Below, piece by piece: positions 28,401 through 43,300 of a stretch of DNA of 64,000 nt. Origin of the DNA: Blastomussa wellsi (Eukaryota; Cnidaria; Anthozoa; Scleractinia; Plerogyridae); the NCBI GenBank assembly GCA_947652115.1, contig OX393571.1:16557171-16621170 (forward strand), read 5' to 3'. Every line of letters starts with the position of its first letter. The stretch's first letter is position 1. A model generated the notes under the pieces. The model saw only the letters and a program-made list of their open reading frames with translations. It had not been told where the DNA came from and did no database searches. The position numbers and the translations under genes are program-made.

Positions 28401-31400
28401 AAGCACGGAAATGCTACTTTCAGCATTCTCGACGAGATACTTGTGCATCAACTGTGAAATGACAGGTAATTTTTAGTGCTAACATGTTATGCACCTATCA
28501 ATGTTAAGCCCCCCCCGGGGGGGGTTCGGGCATGGGGTTGGGATTTTGGCATTTTCTGAAAAGATAAGTCAAATTCCCCACCCCGGGACAACATAATTGG
28601 TCAAAAGTATCAAAATCTTCCACTTCTCCACTATTAAAAATGACGGCCATGTCAAAATTTCCGATAACAATTCCCACCCTGGGGTCAAAGTCCCGTGGGT
28701 AGCCCGACCCCCCCCCCCCCCCCCCCCGCCTGCTCGTTCTGTTTTGCCTTTTGCTCCTCTTAGCAGTTTTTTTATTTATTTGACTAACTGATAAAACTCA
28801 ACGATATTTTATTCGCAAATGTCAAAAGAATTCGAGCCAAGCCTCTCTCTAATTTTTCATGTTTACGTTCTATATGGTGATTCAGTTTCATCCTCGCGAT
28901 CGTAAATAATTCTCACTTTCTCGCCGCATGCTAAATACGTTTCTATCATATATGCAATAGTGTTACAGAAACTGACCCGTTACTGGCAAGTTTTCTGGAT
29001 GAATGTGCAAGTTTTCATATTGTGGACAAGCTCGATATTTAACTCACTCAGAAGTTCTACTCTAATTCGTTTTTGTATTCTGTTTTTACAAGTGATTTCT
29101 CTAGTCTCTAGCCCCAACTTTTACAAAGTGTTGCTATACCTTTAACGTTTGATGATGAATTTCTTACCCCTTTATATTTTCCCTTAAATGAGCTATGGTC
29201 ATCTTTTGTGCACTTTGAAAATTTTAGCCTCAATTTTTCAAAATCGTCCTTTCCAATCCGTTTCAATCTACTCCATCCTCAGCTATCCTTGTTCCTTTTT
29301 GGTTTAGTATCACTCGTTTGGTGTTTTTGTCCTTAATTTTCCAATAAGCTGAGTTTGTAAATTCGTGAGTCCTTTTTTCATTTTTTTTTATTGTACGTTG
29401 CGTTTTCTTATTGTTTCCTATTAATTACCTGCTTTCTATTCATAACTTAAATGGTACGGGGAGCTAACTAGAAAACCTACCCGTTCATTTAGCTTCCCAG
29501 CTCTTATCTTTATTAAACTACAATTATAATATATTTGTACGCCTTAACAAGAGTGTTAAAATCGATGTATACTTCTATATGAGCTCAATAAATATTATTA
29601 TTATTTATTATTTAGCAATTTATTATTTGTAGGTTTCCTACATTTCATTTTAAGGGTAATCATTTCACTTACAAACCTACAAATAATAGTTTGCTAAGGT
29701 TGTCGAAGAAAGGACTCAAAATATCGTGACGTAGCTCCTTTAACGTATGACGTAACTTCGATAAAAACTGATGTGCCATCCCCAAACTCTAACTTAATGA
29801 AAAAATACTTCAGATTTCGTTTATGAATTGAATGCCTCTCTTTAATGTTTAATCAGATTTATGCCCCATATTGTAATTTACTTCCATTCTAGCCGTGGTA
29901 AATCATGTCCAAGTTATAACGTCAAATGCGTTCCTATTATACGTGGCGTTCTGTCACAGAAAATTGACCTATCATTTGCAGGTGCATTTTTTCTATTTAG
30001 CATTGCATCTGTTTCAATATGTTTATTCAGGTTTTCAGCTGGTGGAGAACCTCTATTTTTACCTTACTCAGAGTTCACGTGTTTTCTCTATCCTCTAGTC
30101 CTAGCTGTTGAAAATTGTCGTCTAACTTTTGGGGCCGGTATTTCTAGCCACAGCACGAAAACTGATTAAAGTTGACTGAAATCGTCTTAAAGTTGGTTAT
30201 CCAACTTTACGCTATGAATTAAATCTTGATAAAGTTAGTTAAACGTTTTAGCTTCTTTACTCAAGCTTTAATTATGAGTGTAAAGCTGGCATAAAGGTTA
30301 GCTGTATGTATCGTAAAGATACTTAAAACAGACGATTGATCTATGTTGGATTTACACTGTAATAAAGTTATCATTTCATGCTGTGAGCGTTCAGTAGAAG
30401 CGAAAAAAGGTTTTAATTGTATCAAAACTGATGGGGCAGTTCTAACTCTATCTGATGTCCATAAAAGCAGAAAATAATGATAAAACATTTCGTTTCCAAA
30501 TGCCAAAAGAATCCGAAACAAGTGTTTCTTTTTCGTGTTTACATCCCATATTGTGTCGGTCTTCTATGACGCAGGTGCATTTTTAAGTGTGTAGTAAGAG
30601 TTGCATCTGTCTCTGCTTATTTTTCAGCTGAAGAGGCTCGAGTTCTACCTCATTCAGAGTTAATTCCACTCGATTTTATTTCTGCCATGGTTTTTTTTTA
30701 ATTTGTCATTTTACACTTCTTTTCATTCTGTGCTTACTATACAAAGCTCATACTACTCATACTTAGTCTTACTAAGATAACATGACGATTTTCCACGTGG
30801 CTTTTCCCTATATCCTTTTTTCCAATGCCTTTCTCGGTTTCTTTTCTGCTTTTTCGAACGAAGACAGTGTAACGGACATACAACGATATATTAAATGCAT
30901 TAAGTGTTTTCAGTTCACTCTTAGTCTGCGTTTTTATGGGATTTCTAACAGGTCAAGCCACAGCTAGATTACTTACACTAGCACCGACGTTCTTCGACAA
31001 ATGGCAAACGTTAGACTGTTCTTGATACTGTTTACTTTTAACCGAATTGTTGAATAAATACATACGAAACAAAAATTTAAAAACAATTTCCCATCGCCAC
31101 TACAAACTACAAACTGCACACTTAAATGGGAAAATGCCAAACCGCGGGAGACCGCAAAAGTGGGATTTTCGCCACTAACGACAAATGGAAATGGCAACAC
31201 ATAATCCCGTTTAGTGTTTGACCATGCCATGTTTCACGCCGCTCCTTTCAGTGAGCTGTTGTGTTGAGCCAAAATTCTCAAAATAGTATCACACTGCGCT
31301 GGTTTCTCTTACATGCACTTGCCTTTTGAGGCTACAGGGATTTCACAATTCCTATACATCACAGCTGTTTGTTGATATTATCGGTATTATCTTCGCCTTA

Positions 31401-34400
31401 TTTCTTTTATTCTTATCTATATCACTTCAGTTATAGCTCTATATCAAGAGTACATCTTATTATTACTTTTATTTATTACCGGTCATCACAAACTCAGTGA
31501 AATGATTTGCTAAATTTACGGGATAACATACTATGTGTGGGCCGGCTTAATCAACAAGGACATTTTTCTTAAATTTGTTTCTAAACCGTTTTCTTTTTTG
31601 TTCGTAACCGACCCTTGCATTTCCTGTACATGTCTGCGTGATAAAAAACACATTTGTTCCACTTTTTCCAGGCTGTTTCTTCATAAACATTTTGCCAATG
31701 TACCATCTGTTTCACTGAGGGGTTCTTACAAGAACGTATCACAGACAGCTATTGATAGTGTCCATGTCCGCTGAGATTTTAACTCCGGGTCGGTCTCTTT
31801 TTGTGATGTGATACTCAGTTATTGCTCAATTGTGTTCTTGGCCTTCTTTCAGTTTCTTAAATAAGAACAGTCACCAGATTCGTACTCTCGACGTACCCTC
31901 TTAAGCACATGTGGATTCGCCATAAATAGTCTCACTGTTTAGCAAAGCACCTGTTCGTCTCGTATCGATCTCTCCAGCGGGTGTCATTCGTACTTTAATT
32001 CGTCACTGCGTACGGCTCAATTCCATACTAGTTTACTCGAAATGAAAATAAAGTGATCTTTTTGGAACCGAGTTCACAACAAAGAGCGCTCGTCCCGCGG
32101 GATAACACTACAAGAAGTAGAAAGGAATTCAGCCATTTTCGCGCGATAGAAATTAAGAGACTGCAGCTGAAGTATAAATACGACCTTGCAGCTAAAGCGT
32201 GAACCCGCACGTACCTAACCTCAACTTGAGTGCTTGTTGTGAAAGAGCAGGCGTTATGTACATATACATTTTCATGCTATGTTAAAAAGCGCTCACGCAA
32301 AAGGTAACACTTCAAAACGTGATTCCTTCAGCTAGTCCGCAGCAAGAAAATTGCGCAATTTGTCCCTAAACGTACCAGTCTAAGATAAAGATGCAACAAC
32401 TGTCTTCAGTGTAATCTTAATAATTTAAGAGAACACTATGAAGTATTTAGAAGTCAGCACTAACTAAAATTATTATTTTTTGTCTTTCGTTTCAGGCTCG
32501 GGGTGAAGTGTTCACAGTAATAAAATTACCGCTAAAAATTAAAGCGAAGCTTAACGTTTCACGTTTTATTGAATCAAATTTTGGCTTTTAGACAGAACCT
32601 TTCATCTATATATTGGGTAAACGAACACTATTTTTGCAGCAGAAAAGAATGACGTATTTAAAAGAATGCACAAACAAAAGGGAGCAGACAAAAACAGAGA
32701 ATAACAGAGCTGGGAACTTTCAGCAAGCGCGCGCTTTGCCTTTCACGTGCATGCACCTGAGAAATTCTCACATGTTCACTAGATCAGCTTGAGCGCAATA
32801 TTACCAACAAAAGACTTAAGAATAAACTTACGGTAAAGATGTGGATCGTGATAAGCCACCGGTCGACCTGTAGCGAATGAGTAGGGCGGACAGTAGGGAG
32901 TCGGCAGTCTGCAAATTGGCGGTCCATGTTCGGATTTTACCATAGCGGAGGGAAAGTCGCCAGGAAAATTCACAAAATCATCCAAGTCGAACAGGCAAGA
33001 TTTTCTCTCCTCCTTCTTAATGGCACGGTTCGAATACATGTCTTGAAAGTTGAAGTAAGCCTGGCCGAAGCCGAAATCTTGCAGCAAAGCCATTATGACG
33101 ACCTCATGCTCAGCTCTTCATCAAAACACTAAATGATAACAAACAGCGCATCGTCGAATGTTATGACCGTTCATTAGCATAATGTTGCTTAGAACCTTTG
33201 GCGTCCTTAGCAACCCTCGGGGCACGACTTTTGATATTAATCGTGGAGAAAATATTCTCAACTATAAAATACATGAACTTTTTTCTAGTATTTTCTAGTA
33301 TTTCTAGTATTCTGGAGTCACATCACAACAGCCATGTGTCTAAACTCAAAAAATTTCCTCAGTCAACTTTTTCAGTTAACACCACTTCGCTGAGAAGCAT
33401 ATAAAAATTTCGCTTATACAATGGGTTTAATTTTATTAACTTTTCTATCAGTTAACGTTTTTGCTGCAAATGGATAGTACCTGCTCTGAGCACAATACCG
33501 AAAAGTTAACAGATGCGACATGTTGACAATGTTATGGAAGGTTAACTAGACTAAAAATAACTTTCAATTTACGGAGGAAGTACAAATCAGCGCAAAACCG
33601 CACAGGAGAGAAATTAAAGCAATTTTATTTACGTCATGGAAACGCGATGAGGTGATTCTATTGACGTAAAGCAAGAACAATTGTTTCGTTTTACGATCAC
33701 CTGTCCGGCGGAAAAAAAGCTTTTTCCGGTACACTGTTTAAATTTGTCACGCTAACTTGGGTGGACGATTCATGGAAACGGTCAGGGTTTACACGGCAAA
33801 TATAAACAATCGTAAAATGTCCTTGTTCGGCGATTTATCAGCGTTTCATAAAGCAAGATCATTATCCATTATCTTCACTTAAAAAAAATATAAAAAAGCT
33901 TTTAGCCTCATTTTATTGCGACTAAAATCTTCCCTTCGTTCTGGTTGTGTTTGGCAATGGTATAACACTCGTGAATCGCGCGCGTTTCGCGTGTCCCTTC
34001 GCGTTCACGCTCAGCTACACGCACGCAACTCTGATGGAGGGATATGAAACAATAATCCGTCTGTATACAAATGCCTTAAGACATATCTATGCAATATTGT
34101 ATGAGTTTTGTGATATTGATACATTGTTGTTATAAGTGAGAATGTGCAATACAAAGCCTTGGTTTAGTGAACTTTGATTTTCAGCCTCCCACGCATGTAT
34201 ACTAAACAGTCTTGGTCACGCAGTCTTTACTCTAACCAAAAAACTCAATTCTCTCCGTGAATCTGTTGGGCTGCCTTTTTAAAATTTTTAAATTTTAGTG
34301 TTTCAAAATACGTAATGGCGGAGGCCGGAAGAAAGAAAGTTTTACAAACTGTACATGATTCATCATATTTCGACAGTTAAGTTTTTAATGTCTCATACAT

Positions 34401-37282
34401 TTTTTATTTAAAATAAAAACTCGGCCAAATGCACCCCCATATTCTGCAATCATAAATCGTTTGGACATCAATAGAAGAGATTCTAACTGCAAAAAAATAA
34501 AAGGCTTACAGACACTGTGACCAGCCGCCTGTAAACTAGCGATGGGCGCTGGAGCGCAGGAAAATCAACGAACGAACGCAGTAACGCCTACGTGAAGACA
34601 GCGCATATGTCGACAAAGCCTTTAGATGAGTGGGCTCAAGAAATCTTCAGGCGCTGTGTACAAATTTGTACTGTACGAATTTTGCGTACTGCCCTACGCA
34701 ATAAGTGGGCGCAACATATGTAAGCCATTTTCCCGAGTCATTTTTAGATGAACAATACAAAGAAACTCGAAATAATAGTTGAATAAGATGGGAAAACATA
34801 AATAAGTTCACGATAAAACGTAAAAGAACAAGGATGGCTAAGACTTAGATGGACTGAGATGGATTGCGAATGATAGTCTTTTAAGAAAAGTAATACTGAA
34901 GTTTCTGAATCGAGAAATCCGCCTGGTAAGGAAAATTACACACGCGCGAAAGAACCTGTAGATTCAAACAAGACTGCTGTAAAGACGTAAATTATGATCA
35001 ACCAAACGGTATTCCCCAACAGCATGCCCAAATGGAACTGGCAACCTCCCATGTTGTTAACTGCCCAGGATACCCTTGAAACTGTTTATAAAAATTCAAT
35101 TGAATTCAATAAAATGCTTTACAATCGTTTTAACAAAGCTCGTTTGCAGTGTTTCTAAAAGTTCTAAAGTCTTTTGAATGATTTTATCGGAAATCTTTCG
35201 CTCCCTTATCGAAATTTTGCCTTTTGCCACAAAACGTTCGAAAGAAAACCTACACAGAAAAATAAGACTGAGTAAGTTTCTTTGAATCTGCAAAACAATA
35301 ATCTTGTATGTGTTGAATGAATTTACACAATCAATCAACCATCTGACAAAGCTAACATTAGAAGAAGAACAGTACAGTGAACTTGGCTATTCATAAGCAT
35401 TGACCCCTGTCTTGCCTCCGTCCACATCAGGAAGCGCGGTAGGGCGAACTCAAGGGTGATTACACACGAGTTAGTCACCTTCAACACATTGCTAAGTGAC
35501 AGAGTACGAGTTCCAAAGTCTAAATATCGATCTCCAGAAATTTCCACTGCTAGCATAACAACCCAAACATAAACTGTTTATTCCTTGTTGTGGCCAAGTT
35601 TAAAAATGATTTATTTTCCGATTATGTAAAATAATTACCTTTGGTTGTTACTGAACAAGACTACAAACTGAGTCACAAAATGAGTTGGGTTTTTCACCTG
35701 TGTTGCTTCGAAAAAAAACGCCTACTGACATCGCCTAGCTCCTCAGGTTTGCGATAATTTAGAACGGCGCCTTCATCCACCTCTGTGCAATGTTGATTTT
35801 ACACGGTTCCGTATAATATACAGGCGCCAAAAGTTCAACGAATTTATACAAAGATTAACGAATAAAAGTGAGCTCTGGGAGTTTTTTTTTTTTGCGGTAC
35901 GGTTTAATTGGAAGACAACATGTGGATAAAACTCTAGATTGTGAATATTCAATTGAAAGCTATTGAGCAGTAAATTCAAGTGATACTGTTTATTATTCTG
36001 TACAAGGTGGTTCTAACTTTTATGTCTGTGGATGAAACCCTAGTGTGTGACCATTCAAATGAAAGGTATTATATACCATCAGTTTCCTTTTTCAGTGAGA
36101 TAAATTCCGCGAAAAAAGCGTGCGACTGGCTGAGATCCGTAGCTAAAGAAAGCACACCCATAAGTGCTCGTCTATGAACTGTCTCTCTTGCGCAGTTGAA
36201 AAGAGCTATATATTCTCAATCAGATCTAAAGAGAGTGAATATTACCAATTCAGTCAGTCAGCCGGAAAGACAGTTCGTGGTCTGTATTCAAATGAAAGCA
36301 ACTTAGCAGTAGTTCTACATGTGACGGGGGTGACAACTCTAATAAATGCTGTTTGAACACTAACATGTGTAAAGGAAGGAAGTCCCGAATTTTTTGGAGA
36401 CATTCTTAAAAAATCTCGAACTTCCCTAGATTTTGCTACACCACTTCATGCTTCTCCCAAAAAAATCCGGAGTCTCCCGATTCCCGCAAAATTTCAGATT
36501 CTCGGAAGAATTTTGTTTTTCTCCCGAAACAGGCCTTCTTATAGTTGACACCCCCCCCCCCCCGTACATGCAGTAGTATTTTTTCATGTGTGCCAGTGCA
36601 GTTTATTCTGTTCAGTGGGAAGTGATTCTAACTTTCAGATATGAGACTACAAAAAAATTCTGCTGCATCGTGTCCAATGAATTTACATAATCAATCAAAC
36701 GAGTAACATAGCTAACACTGACAGCTACAGAACACAAGATAGGAAAATAACAATAAAGTGAACTACGCTATTCACAAGCACTGACCCCTGGCCAGCCTCC
36801 ATGGATATCAGGAAAAAAATACGCCGTTACGGCAAACCCAGAATGATCTCTAGGCAGTTAGAGAAAACGGCTTCCAAAGTCGTTTTTTAACTCCAGATCC
36901 TTCCACTGCAAGCCTAGCAACCAATAAACATTTACTGTTTACTCCAGTCCTTGTTGTGGACAAATTACGGAAATGAATAAATTTCTATTTTTCATGATAA
37001 TCGCTTTTGGCTGTTATTGAACAAGACTACAAAAATGAGCCGGAGCTTTCACCTGATTCCCCAGGTTAGGACTTCGCCCGGTTTTACGATCATTTAGGAC
37101 AACGTTAAAACTACGGTCCATTCACGTTCATGCTGTTCTTTAATCCAACGGAAACTTTGAGGCTGGCGGTAATTAATGCGGTTTTAAGAAGTCGAGCGAT
37201 ATATTTTAGTATGAGCTTCAAGACAGTTCTAACTTTTAAGTCTGGATGAAACCCTATACTGTGTGACCATTCAATCGAAAAG

Positions 37283-37327
<45 letters not shown>

Positions 37328-40300
37328 GTATAACAATATAATTTGGTTTTATCAACTGGGTTGATAATGTCAATTGGCCACCGTAAAAAGATTCAAGAGC
37401 TGACGTTTCGAGCGTTAGCCCTCGAATCGCTCCGACGAAGGGCTAACGCTCGAAACGTCAGCTCTTGAATCTCTTTACGGTGGCCAATTGACATTATCAA
37501 CCCAGTTGATAAAACCAAATTACATTCAATCGAAAGCTATTGAGCAGTACTTAATAGTGTTCTAATTCTGTACAAGGTGGCGCTAACGTTACGTTTTGTG
37601 CAATTCCTGTTTACCAAAACGGTCAGTTTTCAGCGAGAAATAGTACCTCCATACACAGAGGTCTAGAGTTAATATAACAATCCATTTTATGTAACAATTA
37701 CAGCTCTCACACACTTTCTATTTACAAAAGCGTAATTATCACTTAAAGAAGTCATTGGCGCCCGCGTAGTGTCATTTGTGGCCCGAGCGCGAACAGAAGA
37801 TCGAGTAGTTGATTTCCACCATGTGCTTTTGATAAAGAAAAAAAAAACAAACTTGGGATTGCCATAACAACTATAGCGAGTGTAGATTGAAGATTGTCGG
37901 CAATGTTCGTCGGGTTCCGGCAACTTTCCGAAAACCTTACGACCCCATGTCACCACGTAATTCAAGCGTTCAAGATTTTTTCTCAACCATGAAATTCAAA
38001 TGTAAACAAATGTGCAGCGTGGTTCGCGCGTGTAGCTGATAATTATACCGTGCAAAGTGATTCTAACATTCGCGCGTGTAGCTGATAATTAGACCGTACA
38101 AAGTGATTCGAACATTCTCGCGTGTAGCTGATAATTATACCGTACAAAGTGATTCGAACATGTTTTGTTTGTTTTTCAACATAACACACGCCCGCACTGT
38201 TTATATAAAACTTCTATTGTTCTATATCCGGAACTGTCAGTATATTTTTTTTGTAGCGACAGTCCATGTGGTATATGCAATGCACATTCGGCGCATCTCA
38301 GTAGAACGAATAACCAAATATATGTGTCATTACGCTTAATTGAATGCTCTGAACATGAATACGTAGACCAAATTAAAAGTTATAGCTAACCTATAAACTT
38401 CCGCCTTATATCCCAGAGTTAAGAGGACATGATGACGTCAAAAGAGTGCGAAAAGTAGTTGTCGCTTGTTATTACAGCCAAAGCGTGCAATGTTTACATC
38501 GCCAAGATTCGCTGAGGCTATACGCGGGTTACGTAAATTCTCTTTATATTTTTGAAGGAAATGAAGTTGTGTTGTGATGTGTTTTGGTTGTATGTTGTTC
38601 TACATGGAATGACTAAGCAAAAGGCTTCCTACATTAGTCAAGAAATTTTTCTGTACATACGTAAATAAGGCGATCATTCCCATTTAGAAGAGCACTGTAG
38701 TCATTCAGTCATTGAACGCAATTGAAAATCAATCTGCCCTTGAATTCGGTACAAAATGACGAAGCAAATACCTTGTTCTGCAAAGCAATAAATTGTCTGC
38801 ATGTACGTAAATGTGATGACAATCGCCAGTTAGAAGACTGCTGTGCATTGCTAAACACAACTGAACAATAACTACCTTAAAGTAATAACACAATGACTAA
38901 GCAAATAAATTTGTTTTCCTTTGTTAAGCAGTAAATGTTCCTGTCTGTTTTTACGTAAATAAGACCATTAATGCCAGTCTATGAAGTAAATATGTTGAGG
39001 ACTTTATGCCGTCAATGAGCTCCACTATATTACGTAAATTTCATCGTTCCAGTGAGCATGAAGAGGACAAATCAGAGCAATTACAACCCACGCGCGACTT
39101 GTGTTTACATGTATTAAGACGAGCTCCAATTGAAAATGTGAGATTTACGAGCGTGGATTTGAAATTTTGCTAGCGGTCCAGGTTCGAAAGGGTTCTAAGA
39201 TACACAATCCGTGAAAGTTCTTCCGAGTGGTTAAATTAGCTATGCCATGGTTCGTGCATTTTGAAAAATTTGGCCTAAATTTTTCAAATTCGTCATTTGC
39301 AATCTTCTCCAACCTCAACCATCCTTGCTACTTTTGGGTTTAGTATCACCTCTTTGGTTTTTTTCTTCCTTAGTAATCTATTAGTTTTAGGTTTCCTACG
39401 TTTTAAGGGCAGTTTGGTTCGTCGTCAAAAATAACTCAAAATATTGTGACGTAGCTCCTTTAATACAAAACTAATAATTTAAAGCTTTTATTAACGTTCG
39501 TTCCAACGTTAACAAGAGTCAGTGTCAAGCACAAATTTTATATTCTGATGTCCACCCCTGACTGCAATTTTAGTATTTTCAGTTTAAACTAATATGTATT
39601 GCTTCAAACAGGAAACCATTTGCTAAGCCATTCATAGCCATCACAATATAAGCTGTACATGTTCTAACAGTCTCTATTTTTTCTGTGACAATCCCGCGAG
39701 AAACGCCACGCAGTACAACGCGCGCGAGGCGAGTAGCCTCGCTTTTTCCTGGAAAAGCTGCTGAACTGTCAGTAGACATTGCAAGTTAGGAATAATTAAG
39801 GTAGGGAAACAACTAATAGATAATAAATCAAAATGGAATAGGGATGGAAATTAACACACCATCCGCGATGAAATGTTTTTGCAGTCTACTACTAAAATCA
39901 AAAAGAACATATGCTCGATGAAAGGATTAAGTTGGCTCCATAGGTCAATCATGTATGGTCAGATGTGGCACCCGCTAGTGTTACATTTTGAAATTTAGAT
40001 TTCGCATTCGATTTTACTCTTAGCTCGCTCAAACTTGTTAACTACAATAAGCAATGATAAAATATTGTTCTACAACCGTGACCATCTCTGATAAATTAAT
40101 GACTTGAAGTCTTGAAATAAGACTACCCAAACAAACACGACTTTTATCGTTTATATGTGTTTTTAAATGCGATTTTCTTCAATTTCCTTTGGTGAATTTT
40201 TCCAAAATTTTCAGTGTATAGGTACTTCCCGGATACGAATTTTAAACTGGAATAACATATGGGAGGTAAAGGCACTTTCTTCGTTATTCGCTAGTTTGTT

Positions 40301-43300
40301 TGTTTGTTTTTGGTCTCCTCGTAAAGTTTGGTCTTATAGATTTTGCTGGCAATTGGACACCATGTGAAGCAAAAGAATTATATCCCTCTGTCAATTTTGA
40401 TCGAATTTCACAGAAGGAAACTCGAGAAAACGTGGACGAAAGCTGCCACTTTTTCCGCATAGATTTGTAACAAATACGTCATCAGAATAGGAATTCGTCG
40501 AGATCGTAGTTTAAGCATGCATCAACTCTGGAACCTCGAACTTTTCTGATGACTGGGCGTTTGATGAAACTCCATGAAGAAAATCTATAAACTCATGTTT
40601 GGAAACCAAAGAGCATTATCTGGCCTTAAAAATCTGTTATGGATTAAGTCTTCCACTGAAATGTGTAATATCTTGACCAGTTTTGCCTGACTTGAGTCAG
40701 CTTGCGCGCACAAATGCTTGCAACGGCGCGGCGACACCGCGCGCACTTGAAGAAAATGGCAGTTCATTTTTTTCTTTCTGAGCCTAGCAATCATATTTTT
40801 CCTAAAAACAAATATAAACTCATTTCTATTGTACAAAGAAAGAAATGATCAACGGAAACATAAACATATTGGAAAAATATTGTGACCTCGAGATCACTGA
40901 ATGTTAGTAAGAAGTTGAATCAGTGCGCACATTTATCATGAAGCAATCCCTAAACCCTGACGTTATGTTTCACGTTTTTCTCTCTCCCTATTTTTTCTGT
41001 TCTCACAAGACGTGATGTGAACGATACAAATAATAACGTTTCTGAAGCTGATGTTGTAAGGAACATGATGGGGTATTTTCAAGGTGCTCCTTCTCCTAAA
41101 CGAATATGAGGACCCCGCTTTTTATTTCGAAATTTACTAGATGAACAGACAATAAGCAAAGATTGAACGAAAATCTATTGTCAGTTCTATGTCAGTGGAA
41201 TAACCTTAACCTTGGTGCACAATGTTTATTTTTTCCTTTGCTCATTAAAGGAGAGTTACTACCGAAAACATCGAAAACAAGACGTCACTGAAACTGAATG
41301 ACGCAAATGAGGGTCTTTTTCGGACATGTTTGTCGTCACGAATTATTTTTCGCTGGAGAAGTAATTGGCGGGATTTAAAGGTTTTTACTTGTTTAATCTT
41401 TTGTGAAATGAGTTACCCTCACTTATTTATCCAGTTAATTATTTTTAAAAAATGGGACAAAAGTCAGTCGGAACCACGGAACGAGCTGTCGATGAGAACG
41501 TTTTCGGTATCGATAGTTGGTGTATTAAGAAAATCGCCTTAAAGGAACTTTCCGCATAACAAAGCAGTTAACACATCTCACGCGATTAGTCACCAGGCTA
41601 TAAACTGTTCAATTTAAACCCACTTGACGGATTGAAGCATAGTCACGCGATGGATTTCTTCCTTTCGTTTACACTTTTCCTCCGTCTGAAATTAACGGAC
41701 GATGGTGAATTCAGGAGTCCTGTATGCTATGTAGGCATTTATGTATTCAAGCCGCACTATTCAGGGCAATGGACTTCAACAAGCTGTCTTCAATAACTTT
41801 TCGTGGACGCAAAGTGACGATCAATTCCGCATTTAAAAATACGTACAAACGTAATTAACGACTAAAAAGGTACAGGATTTTTTAACTCTGATAAAGGTTG
41901 GATTTGTGCCAAACTATAAAACAAGATAACATCCGTTTTCAGCCGTGTTTGATCAACCTCGTTTTGTAACTTATGTCAGCCCTACCCTCGAACGTAGTAT
42001 GTTGCTTCACTACTCACTCTACCCCTGACCTGGTGTGGGTGGTCCGACATCCTCCAGTCTCCGCTGGTGAGCTTCAAAAAGCGTCAGATAGTCCGGGTCG
42101 TCCTGTTTCTGTGTCTTGATTATTCCGTGATGTTGACGCACATCTTCCAGCGATCCCTCAGATCCTCCGTCTGAAAAGTCTACAAACATCATGACTGTTC
42201 AGTTCACAGTTTACAATTTACTACGTACAGGCAACTCTTTACACTCTTTCTAAGATATGCGAATACAACCGAAGCGAAGAAAAAAAGGAGGGGGTCTTCA
42301 AGACCCCCCCCTCCCTCATCTTATTTTCTTTCGCTTGCTTCGCCCGTGTTCGCCCACCTCTTCTTCCCACAGACCGAGAACCTGGGGTCTAAATGCGGTT
42401 AACCGACTAGCGACAACGAGCAAAATATTACTGACTACCGACAAAAAAGAGGAAAAAAATACCGACTAGCGACCAAAAAATTAAGTGAGATTTACCGACA
42501 ACCGACAAAGGTCGAGAATTTTAATCGACAACCGATAAAGTAATGACATTTTAACCGACAACCGACATGTGGACCGGGTTGGTTCGGTTTGTCGCTTTCG
42601 CCCGGTATTACATGATCCTGGTTAGCCGGGATGGCTCGGTTTGCCGTATGGACTTTCAGCCTGGTTTTAGCACGAATGGTCCTGGATGGGTTGCTTTTTC
42701 TCTACATCCTATTTAGAAGGAAAAAATAATAATTTTTGGGGTCGAATATCGTGCTCGGAAGAGAAATTTAATGCTGGCACGTTTAGCCGGACTGGCCCTG
42801 CGTACGCGATTACATGGAAAATTTTCAGCCCGGTTAGCCGGGATCCCGCGAAGTTGATTTTTGTTGCGTTTAACAGACGTGCTGAGATCTCGGCAAACTG
42901 AGCCAGCCCGGCTCATGTAATCAGGCCCTAAGATGGACGCCATCGAAACAGCACCAACGGTCGCGTCACCAACGCGAACTTATTTAAATATTACTCTTTT
43001 TAGGAATTAATTGTACATTCATGTTAGTTGTATGAGTAATTTTATCCATATTTTAACATCGTTTCATATTGTAACTATTTTTTACACGACCCCACAAGCT
43101 TTAGCTTTAAATTTTATCGTGTTTAAATAAAGGATATGATGATGACGGTCCGTCTTAGCTATAGAGAGGTGTCTGGCTTAGAGAGTTTAGATACAGTGAA
43201 ATGACTGAAAAACGGCTCGCAGAGATCAACACCAGTTGTCCGTCTCAGAAAGGTGGCTTATGAGAGAGTTTAGATAAAGCAAAATGATTGAAAAACGGCG

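Larger units (their letters stand above)
33094..42029. other. RFX intron, repeat-rich
   Basis: Contains the duplications, hairpin and tandem repeats listed separately. The remainder is AT-rich with no recognisable gene. Confidence 0.45.

Noticed and set aside
38022..38161. Regular 46-bp repeats considered as CRISPR
   Set aside because: The repeats are contiguous without unique spacers, and the genome is eukaryotic.
39579..39779. 66-residue minus-strand frame [14 protein letters not shown]...
   Set aside because: Slightly protein-like, with a possible membrane segment, but isolated in a repeat-rich intron with no splice partner found.
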